DNA of 64,000 nucleotides from Bacteroides mediterraneensis (GCF_016900355.1 NZ_JACJKA010000001.1:62001-126000), one strand, 5' to 3'; counted from the stretch's first letter, positions 46,988 to 58,153 are shown. The notes: generated from the letters alone by a model not told the origin. Numbers and translations are program-made.

Positions 46988-48838
46988 TTGAAAGAATACA
47001 AGCTGACCGACTGGCTGCCTACCACCAAAAAAGAAGCCGAACTGAGAGGATGGGATGAACTGGATGTAATTATTTTCAGCGGGGACGCCTACGTGGACCA
47101 TCCTTCTTTTGGAGCTGCCGTCATTGGACGCATGCTCGAAGCCAAAGGACTGAAAGTGGCTATCATCCCCCAACCCAACTGGCGCGACGACTTACGCGAC
47201 TTCAAGAAATTAGGACGCCCTCGCCTGTTCTTTGGTGTCTCTGCCGGATGCATGGACAGCATGGTGAACAAATATACAGCCAACAAGCGACTGAGAAGTG
47301 AAGATGCGTATACTCCGGACGGACGTCATGACATGCGCCCGGAGTATCCCAGTATTGTCTATACGCAGATTCTGAAGAAGCTGTATCCCGACGTACCGGT
47401 GGTTTTGGGAGGTATTGAAGCTTCCCTGCGACGGCTGACCCACTACGACTATTGGGAAGAAAAGCTGCGTCCTTCCATCCTGGTGGAATCGGGAGCGGAC
47501 CTGCTAATTTACGGCATGGGCGAAAAGCCTATAACGGAACTGAGCGAACGGTTGTTGAAAGTGGAAGGTAAAACACATGCTGGCGACCTGCCGCACGACA
47601 TTCCACAGACGGCTTACCTGATTTCACAGAAAGAAGCTGCCACCCTGCCAGAGAATCCCAACGGACAAGGTGACCTTACCCTGTATTCCCATGAAGAATG
47701 TCTAAAAGACAAGAAAAAACAGGCACAGAATTTCCGCCACATCGAGGAGGAATCCAACCGTTATGCCGCAGCCCGCATACTGCAACAGGTAGGTAAACAG
47801 ACGGTGGTCACCAATCCTCCCTATCCCCCGATGACACAAGGAGAGCTGGACATGTCGTTCGACCTACCTTATACCCGTCTGCCGCATCCCAAATACAAAA
47901 ACAAACGGATTCCGGCATACGAAATGATTAAATTCTCTGTCAACATCCACCGAGGCTGTTTTGGCGGATGCGCTTTCTGTACCATTTCAGCCCATCAGGG
48001 AAAGTTCATTGTCAGCCGAAGCAAGGAAAGCATTCTCAAGGAAGTGAAGGCCATCACCGAGATGCCCGACTTCAAAGGCTATCTGAGCGACTTGGGAGGA
48101 CCTTCGGCCAACATGTACCAGATGGGAGGAAAAGACACCTCCCTCTGTCAGCGTTGCAAACGCCCGTCGTGCATCCACCCCAAAATCTGCCCGAACTTGA
48201 ATACCGACCATCATCCACTGTTGGAAATCTATCATGCAGTAGACAGCTTGCCGGGCATCAAGAAAAGCTTTATCGGAAGTGGAGTACGCTACGACCTGCT
48301 GCTTCACCAAAGTAAGGACGCGAAAACCAACCAGAGTACCAAAGAATATACACGCGAACTGATTACACGTCACGTGAGCGGACGACTGAAAGTGGCACCG
48401 GAACATACCAGTGACAAGGTGCTCTACCTCATGCGCAAACCGCCCTTTGAGCAGTTCTATGAGTTCAAGCGTATCTTCGACAAAATCAATAAGGAAGCCG
48501 GACTGCGACAGCAGATTATCCCCTACTTCATCAGCAGCCATCCCGGATGTACGGAAGAGGATATGGCTGAACTGGCCGTCATCACCAAGAAACTGGATTT
48601 CCATCTGGAGCAGGTACAGGATTTCACGCCGACACCGATGACCGTGTCCACGGAGGCATGGTACACCGGCCTGCATCCCTACACCTTGGAACCCGTCTAC
48701 TCAGCCAAAACGCCGCGTGAAAAGCTGGCCCAGCGCATGTTCTTCTTCTGGTACAAGCCCGAAGAACGCAAGGCCATCATCAACGAACTGAGGAAAATCG
48801 GCCGGAACGACCTGATCAACAAACTATACGGGAAATAA
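46988..48838 (+). CDS. YgiQ-family radical SAM protein
   Basis: A 616-residue protein with the YgiQ layout: an N-terminal B12-like/DUF3362-associated region (VIIFSGDAYVDHPSFG, FFGVSAGCMDSM), the radical SAM cluster motif CFGGCAFC in the middle, and a C-terminal DUF3362 region (TPREKLAQRMFFFWYKP). The start must be TTG at 46988: a TAA stop lies in frame just upstream and the next ATG (residue 49) would remove conserved residues. The function of YgiQ is not established. It follows the 114-residue gene in the same frame. Confidence 0.93.
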   Translation: MKEYKLTDWLPTTKKEAELRGWDELDVIIFSGDAYVDHPSFGAAVIGRMLEAKGLKVAIIPQPNWRDDLRDFKKLGRPRLFFGVSAGCMDSMVNKYTANKRLRSEDAYTPDGRHDMRPEYPSIVYTQILKKLYPDVPVVLGGIEASLRRLTHYDYWEEKLRPSILVESGADLLIYGMGEKPITELSERLLKVEGKTHAGDLPHDIPQTAYLISQKEAATLPENPNGQGDLTLYSHEECLKDKKKQAQNFRHIEEESNRYAAARILQQVGKQTVVTNPPYPPMTQGELDMSFDLPYTRLPHPKYKNKRIPAYEMIKFSVNIHRGCFGGCAFCTISAHQGKFIVSRSKESILKEVKAITEMPDFKGYLSDLGGPSANMYQMGGKDTSLCQRCKRPSCIHPKICPNLNTDHHPLLEIYHAVDSLPGIKKSFIGSGVRYDLLLHQSKDAKTNQSTKEYTRELITRHVSGRLKVAPEHTSDKVLYLMRKPPFEQFYEFKRIFDKINKEAGLRQQIIPYFISSHPGCTEEDMAELAVITKKLDFHLEQVQDFTPTPMTVSTEAWYTGLHPYTLEPVYSAKTPREKLAQRMFFFWYKPEERKAIINELRKIGRNDLINKLYGK

Positions 48839-48863
48839 GGAGTCTACGTGGAATTTGTCCATG

Positions 48864-49781
48864 TCAGGCATGACGCGGACGAATCTTACGGACCACCGTT
48901 GACAATGTTTTCTGAATGGTCTTGGTCAGCACAATCAACGTGACGGCCACCAGAATCAGAAAAATTCCCCAAGCTTCCTGCGCCGTAAACGATTCGCCGA
49001 AAATCAAGGCACCGATACAGACTGCCGTTACCGGCTCCATGGCTCCTAAGACAGAGGTAAGCGTACCCCCGATATGCTGTACGGCCAACACCAGCGTGAT
49101 ATTGGAGATGACGGTCGGCACTACGGCCAACAGCACCAGATTCCCTACCGACACAGCATCCGGCACCGGCTGTATTCCTTGATTAGTCAGCGCCTTCACG
49201 GCAAACATCACCGTGCTGACAATAAACACATAAAAAGCCAGTTTACGCCCGTTCATATCGCGCAGACGGGATTTGTTGACAGCCACAATGTAACTGGCAT
49301 AACATACTGCTGAAAGCAGGACGATAATCACCCCCGACACATCAAACGACAATTCATCTCCTTTCAATGAAAGTTCAGACACTCCGTACACCGCCAGCAG
49401 AATGGCAACCCATGTTACCCAAGACGCCTTCTCACGAAACAGCATCCACATCAGCAAGGTGACGAACACCGGATAGGTGAAATGCAGGGTAGTGGCCACT
49501 CCCGCCCCCATAAAACCATATCCCCAGAACAAGAACATGGCCGAACCTGTGTAAAACAATCCCAACAAGAGAAACAGCGGAATATCCCGCAGCTCTATAT
49601 GAAACGATTCCTTCTTCACCTTCATCATCACCCCCAAAGCAAAGGTGGCAAAAAGAAACCGATAGAAAAGAATGGAATCAAACATCATCCCTTTCTGCAT
49701 CAGCGGAAGGGTAAACAAGGGAATCAAACCGAATGTCACCGAAGTGGCAAGTCCATAGAAAAATCCTTTCAAGCTGTTCAT
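48864..49781 (-). CDS. EamA/DMT-family transporter
   Basis: 305 residues from the ATG at 49781 (MNSLKGFFYGLATSVTFGLIPLF), about ten transmembrane segments in two EamA repeats. Such transporters move metabolites or drugs out of or into the cell, and the substrate is unknown. The upstream ATG at 49820 would add 13 residues before the first membrane helix and is less likely. A terminator-like hairpin (49844-49886) separates it from gltA. Confidence 0.9.
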   Translation of the reverse strand: MNSLKGFFYGLATSVTFGLIPLFTLPLMQKGMMFDSILFYRFLFATFALGVMMKVKKESFHIELRDIPLFLLLGLFYTGSAMFLFWGYGFMGAGVATTLHFTYPVFVTLLMWMLFREKASWVTWVAILLAVYGVSELSLKGDELSFDVSGVIIVLLSAVCYASYIVAVNKSRLRDMNGRKLAFYVFIVSTVMFAVKALTNQGIQPVPDAVSVGNLVLLAVVPTVISNITLVLAVQHIGGTLTSVLGAMEPVTAVCIGALIFGESFTAQEAWGIFLILVAVTLIVLTKTIQKTLSTVVRKIRPRHA

Positions 49782-49843
49782 ACTGCGAAATGTCAAAATA
49801 AGTGCCGCAAAGGTACACAATTCAGACCGATATACCTAACACA

Positions 49844-49886
49844 AAAGAGGCCACAGAAACCTTCATCAGGTTTCTGCAGCCTCTTT
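49844..49886 (-). terminator. Hairpin terminator after gltA
   Basis: AAAGAGGC (49844-49851) pairs with GCCTCTTT (49879-49886), with an inner CAGAAACCT/AGGTTTCTG stem. It ends the acn-icd-gltA transcript on the minus strand. Confidence 0.78.
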
Positions 49887-49907
49887 CATCTATTTCTATC
49901 GCAATAA

Positions 49908-51248
49908 TCAGCGGTCTTTTATCGGCTTGTAGTCCACTTCCTCCAACACGTTCTTGTAGGCCGGACGGATGATGCGGCGACCTTCGAAATTCAGCTCCTC
50001 AATGCGATGTGCCGTCCATCCTACGATACGGGCCATGGCAAACAAAGGCGTATAAATTTCCTGTGGCAATCCCATCATCTCATAAATGAATCCAGAGTAG
50101 AAGTCTACGTTGGAACATACCTGTTTCTTGGTGCCTTTCACTTTCTTGAAACATTCAATGGCACGCTGTTCCAGCAATTCCAGGAAGGCAAATTCCTTTT
50201 CGCATCCCTTTTCAGCCACCAATTCCCCGGCCAGTTCCTTCAGCAAAACCGCACGCGGGTCGGAAATGGTGTACACCGCATGACCGATACCGTAAATCAG
50301 TCCGCTACCGTCGTAAGCTTCTTTGTTCAGCATCCGGGTCAGATACGTATCGATTTCATCTACATTGGTCCAATCAGAAATCACCTCTTTCAGATGGTGG
50401 AACATCTTGACTACCTGAATATTGGCACCTCCATGCAACGGCCCTTTCAGTGAACCGATACCGGCTGCAATGCTGGAATAAGTATCCGTACGGGTAGAAC
50501 TGGTGACACGCACTGTAAACGTAGAGTTGTTACCTCCTCCATGTTCCGCCTGCAATACCAGCAGCAAGTCGAGCATACGAGCCTCCAGCGGTGTATACTC
50601 CTTCTTTATCATATAGAGGAAGTTCTCGGCCAGCGAAAGATTTTCGTGGGGGTGACGGATATGCAAGGAACGTCCATGAATGCTGTGACGATAAATATTG
50701 TAAGCATACGCAATGATGGTAGGGAACTTGGAAATCAGTTCGATAGACTGACGCATCAGGTTGTCACGTGAAATGTCATCCGGATTCGGGTCGAACGTAT
50801 ACATCTCCAGCACACTACGTGCCAAAATATTCATAATGTTCTGACCTTCCAGATCGATGATGTTCATCGTGGTCTTCTTGTCAAGCGGCATGTTGTCGTT
50901 AATCAGCTCCTTGAACGAAGCTAACTGCTCGCTGTCCGGGAGTTCCCCTGAAAGCAACAGATAAGCCACTTCCTCAAAACCGAAACGTTTCTCACGCAAC
51001 AAAGCATGCGCAATGTCGTCCAAGTCGTATCCACGATAAAACAACTTGCCCGGAATCGGTTTCAGTCCCTGGTCGGTACGTTCATAACCCACCACATTAC
51101 CAATCTTCGTCAGTCCCACCAGTACTCCCGTACCGTCTTCATTACGAAGGCCACGCTTCACGTTGTACTTTGTAAACAGTTCATTGTCAATACGGCATGC
51201 CTGCTTGGCACATTCGGAAAGTTTGTAAACGATGTATTCCTTCTTCAT
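49908..51248 (-). CDS. gltA: Citrate synthase
   Basis: A 446-residue citrate synthase with the catalytic His regions EHGGGNNSTF and IYGIGHAVYTISDPRA (the second containing the acidic partner and Arg), and GPLHGGAN. It condenses oxaloacetate and acetyl-CoA to citrate. It lies downstream of icd (49 nt), and together with acn the three genes supply 2-oxoglutarate through the oxidative branch of the TCA cycle for glutamate synthesis. Confidence 0.97.
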   Translation of the reverse strand: MKKEYIVYKLSECAKQACRIDNELFTKYNVKRGLRNEDGTGVLVGLTKIGNVVGYERTDQGLKPIPGKLFYRGYDLDDIAHALLREKRFGFEEVAYLLLSGELPDSEQLASFKELINDNMPLDKKTTMNIIDLEGQNIMNILARSVLEMYTFDPNPDDISRDNLMRQSIELISKFPTIIAYAYNIYRHSIHGRSLHIRHPHENLSLAENFLYMIKKEYTPLEARMLDLLLVLQAEHGGGNNSTFTVRVTSSTRTDTYSSIAAGIGSLKGPLHGGANIQVVKMFHHLKEVISDWTNVDEIDTYLTRMLNKEAYDGSGLIYGIGHAVYTISDPRAVLLKELAGELVAEKGCEKEFAFLELLEQRAIECFKKVKGTKKQVCSNVDFYSGFIYEMMGLPQEIYTPLFAMARIVGWTAHRIEELNFEGRRIIRPAYKNVLEEVDYKPIKDR

Positions 51249-51297
51249 AAACTTCTTCTTTTATCCGTTAATCACTCCAACAAAAGAATCGCTGTCC

Positions 51298-52563
51298 TTA
51301 CAGCAGTTCAACGATTCTCTGTCCAAAATCTTTAGTTCCCAGTGCGTTTCCTTTCGGCATGAAACGAGCTAGGTCGGCTGTAGCCTCTCCGTTGGAGAAT
51401 GCTTTTTCCAATGCATTCACAATCAACTGGGCAGCTTCTTTCCAGCCCATGTATTCCAGCATCATCACCGATGACAACAACAGAGAGCAAGGATTGACCA
51501 CATCCTGTCCGGCAATGTTCGGTGCCGTGCCGTGAGTCGCCTCAAAAATGGCATGTCCGGTCTTATAATTGATGTTGGCACCCGGTGCGATACCAATACC
51601 GCCCACCATGGCAGCCAGCTGGTCGGAAATATAGTCTCCGTTCAAGTTCAATGTCGCAATCACGGAATATTCTTCCGGCAGCAACAGCGTATTCTGCAGG
51701 AACGCATCGGCAATACAGTCCTTCACCACCAGTTTACCTTCATTGAGGGCTTTGGCTACGGCAGCCTTGGCCGATTCCTCACCCAGGTCTTTCTTCAAAC
51801 GCTCATATTCGTTCATGGTGAAAGTACGGTCCTTGAATTCTGTTTCAGCCACTTCGTATCCCCAGCGCTTGAAGCCCCCTTCGGTAAACTTCATGATGTT
51901 TCCTTTATGTACCAGTGTCACTGAAGGCAGCCCGTTGTCCAACGCAAACTGGATGGCCGCACGTACCAACCGCTGTGTACCTTCCTTCGATACCGGTTTC
52001 ACGCCAAATGAAGAAGTTTCCGGGAAACGTACCTTGGTAACCCCCATCTCGTCGTGCAGGAACTTATAGAACTTCTGCGCTTCCGGAGTACCCTGTTCCC
52101 ATTCGATACCGGCATAAATATCTTCGGTATTTTCACGGAAAATATACATGTTCACCTTATGAGGCTCTTTTACCGGAGAAACCACACCCTTGAACCAGCG
52201 TACCGGACGCAGACAGACATACAAGTCGAGGGTCTGGCGCAATGCCACATTCAACGAACGGATACCTCCGCCTACCGGAGTAGTCAGCGGCCCCTTGATA
52301 CCTACCAGATATTCCTTGAATGCATCCAGCGTAGCCTGCGGCAACCATTCACCTGTCTTTTCAAATGCCTTGCCACCTGCCAGCACTTCTTTCCATTCAA
52401 TGCTACGCTTGCCCACATAGGCCAGCTCTACTGCTGAATTGACAATTTTCTGACATACCGGAGTAATTTCAGCACCTACTCCATCTCCTTCGATAAAAGG
52501 AATCACCACATTGTCGGGAACCATCAGTTTCCCGTCTTCCATATACATCTTGCTGTTACTCAT
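51298..52563 (-). CDS. icd: Isocitrate dehydrogenase (NADP type)
   Basis: A 421-residue protein with the beta-decarboxylating dehydrogenase pattern ([56 protein letters not shown]). The length is in the range of the bacterial NADP enzyme (IcdA type). It oxidises isocitrate to 2-oxoglutarate. It is between acn (7 nt upstream) and gltA. Cofactor preference is inferred from family resemblance. Confidence 0.94.
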   Translation of the reverse strand: MSNSKMYMEDGKLMVPDNVVIPFIEGDGVGAEITPVCQKIVNSAVELAYVGKRSIEWKEVLAGGKAFEKTGEWLPQATLDAFKEYLVGIKGPLTTPVGGGIRSLNVALRQTLDLYVCLRPVRWFKGVVSPVKEPHKVNMYIFRENTEDIYAGIEWEQGTPEAQKFYKFLHDEMGVTKVRFPETSSFGVKPVSKEGTQRLVRAAIQFALDNGLPSVTLVHKGNIMKFTEGGFKRWGYEVAETEFKDRTFTMNEYERLKKDLGEESAKAAVAKALNEGKLVVKDCIADAFLQNTLLLPEEYSVIATLNLNGDYISDQLAAMVGGIGIAPGANINYKTGHAIFEATHGTAPNIAGQDVVNPCSLLLSSVMMLEYMGWKEAAQLIVNALEKAFSNGEATADLARFMPKGNALGTKDFGQRIVELL

Positions 52564-52570
52564 ATCTCTC

Positions 52571-54826
52571 TTATTTTTTAAAGGTGTTCAAGGCAGAACC
52601 TGCTTTGAACCAGTTAATTTGCATTTCATTATAGGTGTGAAGCACTTCGAAAGTCTCTGTCGTGCCGTCATCGTGCGTCAATACGGCATACAGCGGATGT
52701 CCTGGGGCAAAATGCTGCAATCCCAAGATGGAAATCCGGTCGTGTTCACGCACCTTGTCGTAATCATCCTTGTTAGCAAAAGTCAGCGCCAGCATACCCT
52801 GTTTCTTCAGGTTGGTTTCATGGATACGGGCAAAGCTCTTGGCCAAAATCACCCGCACGTTCAGGAAACGCGGTTCCATGGCCGCATGTTCACGACTGGA
52901 GCCTTCTCCGTAGTTTTCTTCCGCTACGACGATAGAACCCATGCCTTTCGCCTTGTATTGTTTAGCTACCGCCGAAACTGCTTCGTATTCACCGGTCAGC
53001 TGATTCCATACGCAGTTGGTCTTGCCGTTGAAGGCATTGACTGCGCCCATCAGCATGTTGTCGGAAATATTTTCCAAGTGCCCACGGAAGCGCAACCACG
53101 GTCCGGCCATCGAAATATGGTCAGTGGTACATTTTCCCTGTGTCTTAATCAGCAGCGGCAGTTCCAGGAAATCTTCACCGTTCCATGGAGCAAACGGTTC
53201 CAGTTTCTGCAAGCGCTGTGAATCTGGCTGAATGGTGACTTCCACTTTGCCTCCGTCGGCCGAAGGAGCCACATACCCGTTGTCATCCACCGTAAAGCCC
53301 TTCAAAGGCAAGGTTTCTCCCGTAGGAGGATCCAACTTCACGGCTTCACCCTTTTCATTCGTCAAGGTATCCGTCAGCGGATTGAAGCACAAATCCCCTG
53401 CAATGGCAAAAGCTACCGCCATTTCCGGTGAAGCGATGAAGGCATGCGTATTCGGATTGCCATCAGCACGCTTGGCAAAGTTACGGTTGAACGAAGTCAC
53501 GATGGAATTGGCCCGCAACGGGTCGTCGGTCACACGCTTCCACTGACCGATACAAGGACCACAGGCATTGGTCATCACCACGCCACCGATACTTTTCAGG
53601 TCTTCAATCATGCCGTCGCGCTGAGCCGTGCAATACACCTGTTCGGAACCCGGGTTGATAATCAACGAAGCCTGCATCTTCAGTCCCTTCGCCTTTACCT
53701 GACGGGCTACTGAAGCTGCCCGACTCAAATCCTGATAAGAGGAGTTGGTACAAGAACCAATCAGTCCCACTTCCATCTTCTGCGGGAAACCTTCCTTCTT
53801 CACACGGGCCGCAAATTCCGAAATCGGACAAGCCGCATCGGGAGTAAACGGACCGTTCACATAAGGTTCCAAAGCTGAAAGGTCGATTTCAATCAACCGG
53901 TCGTAGTATTTCTCCGGAGCCTGTGCCACTTCCGCATCCGCTTGCAAGTCGGCTGCATTGGCCTCAGCCAGTGAAGCAATCTCCTCACGGCCAGTTGCAC
54001 ACAGGTAGCGTTTCATTTCCTCATCGTACGGGAAAACCGAAGTCGTGGCTCCCACTTCCGCTCCCATATTGCAGATGGTAGCCTTTCCGGTAGCCGACAA
54101 CGAATGCGTTCCTTCTCCAAAATATTCGATGATGGCATTGGTTCCCCCCTTTACGGTCAGGATACCTGCCAGCTTCAAAATCACATCCTTCGGCGAAGCC
54201 CAACCGTTTAGTTTACCGGTCAGCTTCACGCCAATCAGTTTCGGCATCTTCAGCTCCCATTCCATGCCGGTCATCACGTCCACAGCGTCGGCACCGCCTA
54301 CGCCGATGGCAATCATTCCCAAGCCACCTGCATTCGGCGTATGAGAATCGGTACCCACCATCATTCCGCCCGGGAATGCATAGTTCTCAAGCACCACCTG
54401 ATGGATGATTCCTGCTCCCGGCTTCCAGAATCCGATGCCGTATTTCGATGCCACACTCTTCAAGAAGTCATATACCTCTTTATTTGTGGTACAAGCGGAA
54501 GGCAAATCCTCTTCCACTCCTTTATATGCTTGAATCAAATGGTCGCAATGTACAGTGGCAGGCACTGCCGATACAGATTTTCCGGCATTCATAAACTGCA
54601 GCAACGCCATCTGTGCCGTAGCATCCTGCATGGCCACCCGGTCGGGACGGAAATTGACATACTCTTCTCCCCGACGGAACGGAGCCATCGTGTGCTCGTC
54701 GTACAAATGGGCATACAATATTTTTTCGGCCAAGGTCATGGCACGTCCCAGTTTCTTCCGGGCTTTTCCTACTTTTTCCGCATACGACGCATAGAACGTC
54801 TTCTGCATTTCCATGTCATAAATCAT
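52571..54826 (-). CDS. acn: Aconitate hydratase
   Basis: A 751-residue aconitase with the cluster cysteines in [10 protein letters not shown], and [11 protein letters not shown], and a C-terminal swivel domain ([16 protein letters not shown]). The length matches the mitochondrial-type aconitase. It isomerises citrate to isocitrate. It is the first gene of acn-icd-gltA, with a -7 box at 54856-54863. Confidence 0.96.
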   Translation of the reverse strand: MIYDMEMQKTFYASYAEKVGKARKKLGRAMTLAEKILYAHLYDEHTMAPFRRGEEYVNFRPDRVAMQDATAQMALLQFMNAGKSVSAVPATVHCDHLIQAYKGVEEDLPSACTTNKEVYDFLKSVASKYGIGFWKPGAGIIHQVVLENYAFPGGMMVGTDSHTPNAGGLGMIAIGVGGADAVDVMTGMEWELKMPKLIGVKLTGKLNGWASPKDVILKLAGILTVKGGTNAIIEYFGEGTHSLSATGKATICNMGAEVGATTSVFPYDEEMKRYLCATGREEIASLAEANAADLQADAEVAQAPEKYYDRLIEIDLSALEPYVNGPFTPDAACPISEFAARVKKEGFPQKMEVGLIGSCTNSSYQDLSRAASVARQVKAKGLKMQASLIINPGSEQVYCTAQRDGMIEDLKSIGGVVMTNACGPCIGQWKRVTDDPLRANSIVTSFNRNFAKRADGNPNTHAFIASPEMAVAFAIAGDLCFNPLTDTLTNEKGEAVKLDPPTGETLPLKGFTVDDNGYVAPSADGGKVEVTIQPDSQRLQKLEPFAPWNGEDFLELPLLIKTQGKCTTDHISMAGPWLRFRGHLENISDNMLMGAVNAFNGKTNCVWNQLTGEYEAVSAVAKQYKAKGMGSIVVAEENYGEGSSREHAAMEPRFLNVRVILAKSFARIHETNLKKQGMLALTFANKDDYDKVREHDRISILGLQHFAPGHPLYAVLTHDDGTTETFEVLHTYNEMQINWFKAGSALNTFKK

Positions 54827-54855
54827 CTGATCAATCCTTTTTATAACTTAGTGCG

Positions 54856-54863
54856 CAAATATA
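54856..54863 (-). promoter_or_regulatory. -7 box for acn-icd-gltA
   Basis: TATATTTG on the minus strand, 30 nt before the acn ATG. TTG lies only 14 nt upstream, so the -33 element is not convincing. Confidence 0.5.
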
Positions 54864-55114
54864 TCGAAAATAAACCACAAAATTGTCTTTAAAAGTGATA
54901 AAAAAACAACAAACTGCTATTTATTGTTACATCTTCTTGACAATCTACATCTTCAAAGAAGAAATTCCAGCCGTTTTTTGGCAGACACATCTGCAAACTG
55001 AAAAATACTTACATATTTTTACTATTCTCTCTCACAGAACTGGAATTTTCAGCAATATACGATGAGAATCTGACAAATGCAAGCATCTTAATCAAAATAT
55101 CTACTTATCCGATT

Positions 55115-55202
55115 TATGTTTCCCGTGCGGAAAACATACGTTTTTCTAAGCAGAAACGTACGGTTCCGCCAAGGGAAACGTAGGGCTCCGCCTGCGGAAA
55201 CG
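55115..55202. repeat. Array of four 22-bp hairpin-forming units (type A)
   Basis: Four head-to-tail 22-bp units related to those at 19454-19541: TACGTTTCC-like left arm, variable centre, GGAAACG right arm, and a final TAAAAAAG. Unit-by-unit order of changes (first TATG, last with GGCTCCG) is the same in both arrays, so they share descent rather than mere similarity of units. Confidence 0.85.
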
Positions 55203-55333
55203 TAAAAAAGAACGTGGCTTTTTACGCATTATTTCATTATAGTTTTAAATCATCCTATCCATCAGCCACATTATCCGCCTTTTCAGCCACTGGAATCCAT
55301 TGAATTTTATGTGGTTATTCCAAAGATTTTTTG

Positions 55334-55341
55334 TAAGTTTG
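55334..55341 (+). promoter_or_regulatory. -7 box for hppA
   Basis: TAAGTTTG on the plus strand, 24 nt before the ATG at 55366. It supports that start rather than the ATG at 55300. Confidence 0.55.
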
Positions 55342-55365
55342 AGGAAACTCTTATATCAAGATATT

Positions 55366-57570
55366 ATGGAAACATCCCTCTTCTGGCTGATACCGGCCGC
55401 ATCGCTGCTGGCATTGGCACTTGCCGGATATTTCTACCGGCAGATGAAACAGGAAAGCGAAGGCACTCCTGCCATGGCACGCATCGCCTCGTACGTGCGG
55501 CAAGGAGCCATGTCGTACCTGAAACAGCAATATAAAATTGTCACTATCGTGTTTATCGCCCTGGCGGTGCTGTTTGCCATCATGGCCTACGGGTTCAACC
55601 TGCAAAACCACTGGGTGCCTGTGGCCTTCCTGACGGGAGGATTCTTTTCCGGCCTTTCGGGCTATCTGGGCATGAAAACGGCTACCTACGCTTCAGCACG
55701 CACAGCGAATGCAGCCCGGAACTCTTTGAACAAAGGCCTGAAAGTGGCCTTCCGCAGCGGAGCCGTCATGGGACTGGTAGTGGTCGGACTGGGATTATTT
55801 GATATTTCTTTCTGGTATCTGTTGCTGGAACAATGTATCCCGGAAGATGCCCTGAATCCGACAGCCAAACTATGCATCATTACCACCACCATGCTGACCT
55901 TTGGTATGGGAGCCTCCACACAGGCCCTCTTTGCCCGTGTAGGGGGAGGAATCTACACCAAGGCAGCCGATGTGGGAGCCGACTTGGTAGGGAAAGTGGA
56001 AGCGGGTATCCCGGAAGATGACCCGCGCAACCCGGCGACCATTGCCGACAACGTGGGCGACAATGTGGGCGATGTAGCGGGAATGGGAGCCGACCTTTAT
56101 GAATCTTACTGCGGCTCCATTCTGGCCACAGCAGCCTTGGGAGCGGCGGCCTACATCGGGACCGGCGATACGGTCATGCAGTTCAAGGCAGTCATTGCCC
56201 CGATGCTGATTGCGGCAGTTGGTATCCTCTTGTCCATCATCGGTATTTTTGCCGTACGCACCAAAGAGGACGCGGGCATGAGAGAACTGCTCCGGGCCTT
56301 GTCAACGGGCACCAACCTCAGCGCGGGACTGATTGTTATCGCTACTTTTGTGATTCTTTGGCTGTTGCAACTGGAGAACTGGCTCTACATCTCCTGCGCC
56401 GTTGTTATCGGGCTGGTGGTCGGAGTCATCATCGGACAATCGACGGAATTCTATACCTCTCAATCCTACAAACCGACCCGGAAACTGGCGGAAAGCGGAA
56501 AGACCGGACCGGCCACGGTCATCATCTCGGGCATCGGACTGGGCATGGTATCTACCACGATTCCGGTCATTGCCGTCGTGGCCGGTATCATCCTGTCCTA
56601 CTGGCTGGCCTCGGGATTTGACTTCACAAACATCAGTATGGGACTCTACGGCATCGGCATTGCAGCGGTGGGCATGTTGTCTACTTTAGGTATTACGTTA
56701 GCTACGGATGCGTATGGCCCGATAGCCGACAACGCCGGAGGCAATGCCGAGATGAGCGGACTGGGAGAAGAAGTACGCAAACGCACCGATGCGCTGGATT
56801 CCTTGGGAAACACCACGGCAGCCACCGGAAAAGGATTTGCCATCGGCTCTGCTGCCCTGACCGGACTGGCCCTGTTAGCTTCTTACATCGAAGAAATCCG
56901 TATCGGACTGGAACGCATCGGTACGACCATACTGGAACTGCCCAACGGACTGGAAGTAGTCATTCACGAAGCCGGATTCACGGATTTCATGATGTACTAC
57001 GACGTCACACTGATGAATCCGAAAGTGCTGTCTGGAATGTTCATCGGCAGCATGATGGCCTTCCTGTTCTGCGGACTGACCATGAATGCGGTGGGCAGAG
57101 CAGCGGCCCACATGGTAGAAGAAGTGCGCCGGCAGTTCCGCGAAATCAAAGGGATTCTGGAAGGCAAGGCGGAACCGGATTATGCCCGCTGCGTACAAAT
57201 CTCCACATTAGGTGCCCAAAAAGAAATGGTATTCCCTTCCCTACTGGCCATCATCGCCCCCATTGTGACAGGACTGCTGTTCGGGGTACCGGGCGTCATC
57301 GGACTGCTGATAGGGGGATTGTCATCGGGCTTTATCCTGGCCATCTTCATGGCTAACTCCGGCGGTGCATGGGACAATGCGAAGAAATATGTGGAAGAAG
57401 GCAACTTTGGCGGGAAAGGCAGCGAAGTACACCGAGCCACCGTGGTAGGTGATACGGTAGGCGACCCGTTCAAGGATACTTCCGGCCCGAGCCTGAACAT
57501 CCTCATCAAACTGATGAGCATGGTGGCCATCGTCATGGCCGGACTGACCGTCTCTTGGAGCTTGTTCTAA
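55366..57570 (+). CDS. hppA: Membrane-bound ion-pumping pyrophosphatase
   Basis: 734 residues from the ATG at 55366 ([13 protein letters not shown]); about 16 membrane segments. Pyrophosphate-site motifs [37 protein letters not shown] and [12 protein letters not shown] are present. The subtype motif [10 protein letters not shown] carries alanine (A485) where potassium-independent pumps have lysine, so it should be a K+-dependent enzyme; Na+ pumping pyrophosphatases are all of that type. It uses pyrophosphate to move Na+ and/or H+ out of the cytoplasm. The ion is inferred, not proven. Confidence 0.95.
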   Translation: METSLFWLIPAASLLALALAGYFYRQMKQESEGTPAMARIASYVRQGAMSYLKQQYKIVTIVFIALAVLFAIMAYGFNLQNHWVPVAFLTGGFFSGLSGYLGMKTATYASARTANAARNSLNKGLKVAFRSGAVMGLVVVGLGLFDISFWYLLLEQCIPEDALNPTAKLCIITTTMLTFGMGASTQALFARVGGGIYTKAADVGADLVGKVEAGIPEDDPRNPATIADNVGDNVGDVAGMGADLYESYCGSILATAALGAAAYIGTGDTVMQFKAVIAPMLIAAVGILLSIIGIFAVRTKEDAGMRELLRALSTGTNLSAGLIVIATFVILWLLQLENWLYISCAVVIGLVVGVIIGQSTEFYTSQSYKPTRKLAESGKTGPATVIISGIGLGMVSTTIPVIAVVAGIILSYWLASGFDFTNISMGLYGIGIAAVGMLSTLGITLATDAYGPIADNAGGNAEMSGLGEEVRKRTDALDSLGNTTAATGKGFAIGSAALTGLALLASYIEEIRIGLERIGTTILELPNGLEVVIHEAGFTDFMMYYDVTLMNPKVLSGMFIGSMMAFLFCGLTMNAVGRAAAHMVEEVRRQFREIKGILEGKAEPDYARCVQISTLGAQKEMVFPSLLAIIAPIVTGLLFGVPGVIGLLIGGLSSGFILAIFMANSGGAWDNAKKYVEEGNFGGKGSEVHRATVVGDTVGDPFKDTSGPSLNILIKLMSMVAIVMAGLTVSWSLF

Positions 57571-57642
57571 GCAGACTCTCCAGTAGCAATTATAGAAATG
57601 TAACCTCCATTAGAAGATTAGAAACTGAATAATAACCACACA

Positions 57643-57702
57643 AAAAATCTCCTGCTCAGCCTCAGTTCATTCGAACTTTCCGACTGAAAGCAGGAGATTT
57701 TT
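57643..57702. terminator. Bidirectional terminator between hppA and the ACT gene
   Basis: A 14-bp perfect stem (57643-57656 with 57689-57702; AAAAATCTCCTGCT pairs with AGCAGGAGATTTTT), serving convergent genes. Confidence 0.88.
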
Positions 57703-57736
57703 ACTTTAGTCTTTCTTTACAGACTGTCTCTTTTTC

Positions 57737-58153
57737 CTAAAGTTCGTCTTTTCCCAACACACGGCAATGATGCGCTTCGAGCACTTTCAAACAATGCTCC
57801 ATGTCATTGGGTTTGATGACCACATGGGCCTGGTCGGCCTGGGCAAACGCATACATGTATTCAATGAAAATCTGCTCTTCAGCCAGATACTCCAACACCA
57901 CCGCCAGCGAACCGGGTACATTGTCACACGACAGACAGACCACATCGGTCGACATCACGGCAAAATCTTTGGCTCGGAGCACCTCGACTGCCTTCTCCAC
58001 ATCGGAAACAATCAAGCGTAAAATGCCAAAATCGGTAGTCTCGGCCATACTGAAGGCATGCATATTGATGCCGTTTGCTCCCAACGCATGCACCACGTCA
58101 TTGATTCTTCCGGTCTTATTTTCCAGAAAAACGGATAATTGTTTGATTATCAT
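57737..58153 (-). CDS. Tandem ACT-domain protein
   Basis: A 138-residue protein made of two ACT-like units (first QLSVFLENKTGRINDVVHALG, second VPGSLAVVLEYLAEEQIFIEYMYAF). It probably binds an amino acid. It ends the minus-strand operon with paaK, the aminotransferase and iorAB, so the likely ligand is an aromatic amino acid or arylacetate signal. Whether it affects enzyme activity or expression is unknown. Confidence 0.88.
   Translation of the reverse strand: MIIKQLSVFLENKTGRINDVVHALGANGINMHAFSMAETTDFGILRLIVSDVEKAVEVLRAKDFAVMSTDVVCLSCDNVPGSLAVVLEYLAEEQIFIEYMYAFAQADQAHVVIKPNDMEHCLKVLEAHHCRVLGKDEL

Larger units (their letters stand above)
54827..55365. other. Divergent intergenic region (539 bp) between acn and hppA
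   Basis: It holds the acn -7 box, the 4 x 22-bp repeat array at 55115-55202, and the hppA -7 box. No ORF or RNA gene is seen in the rest. Confidence 0.6.
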
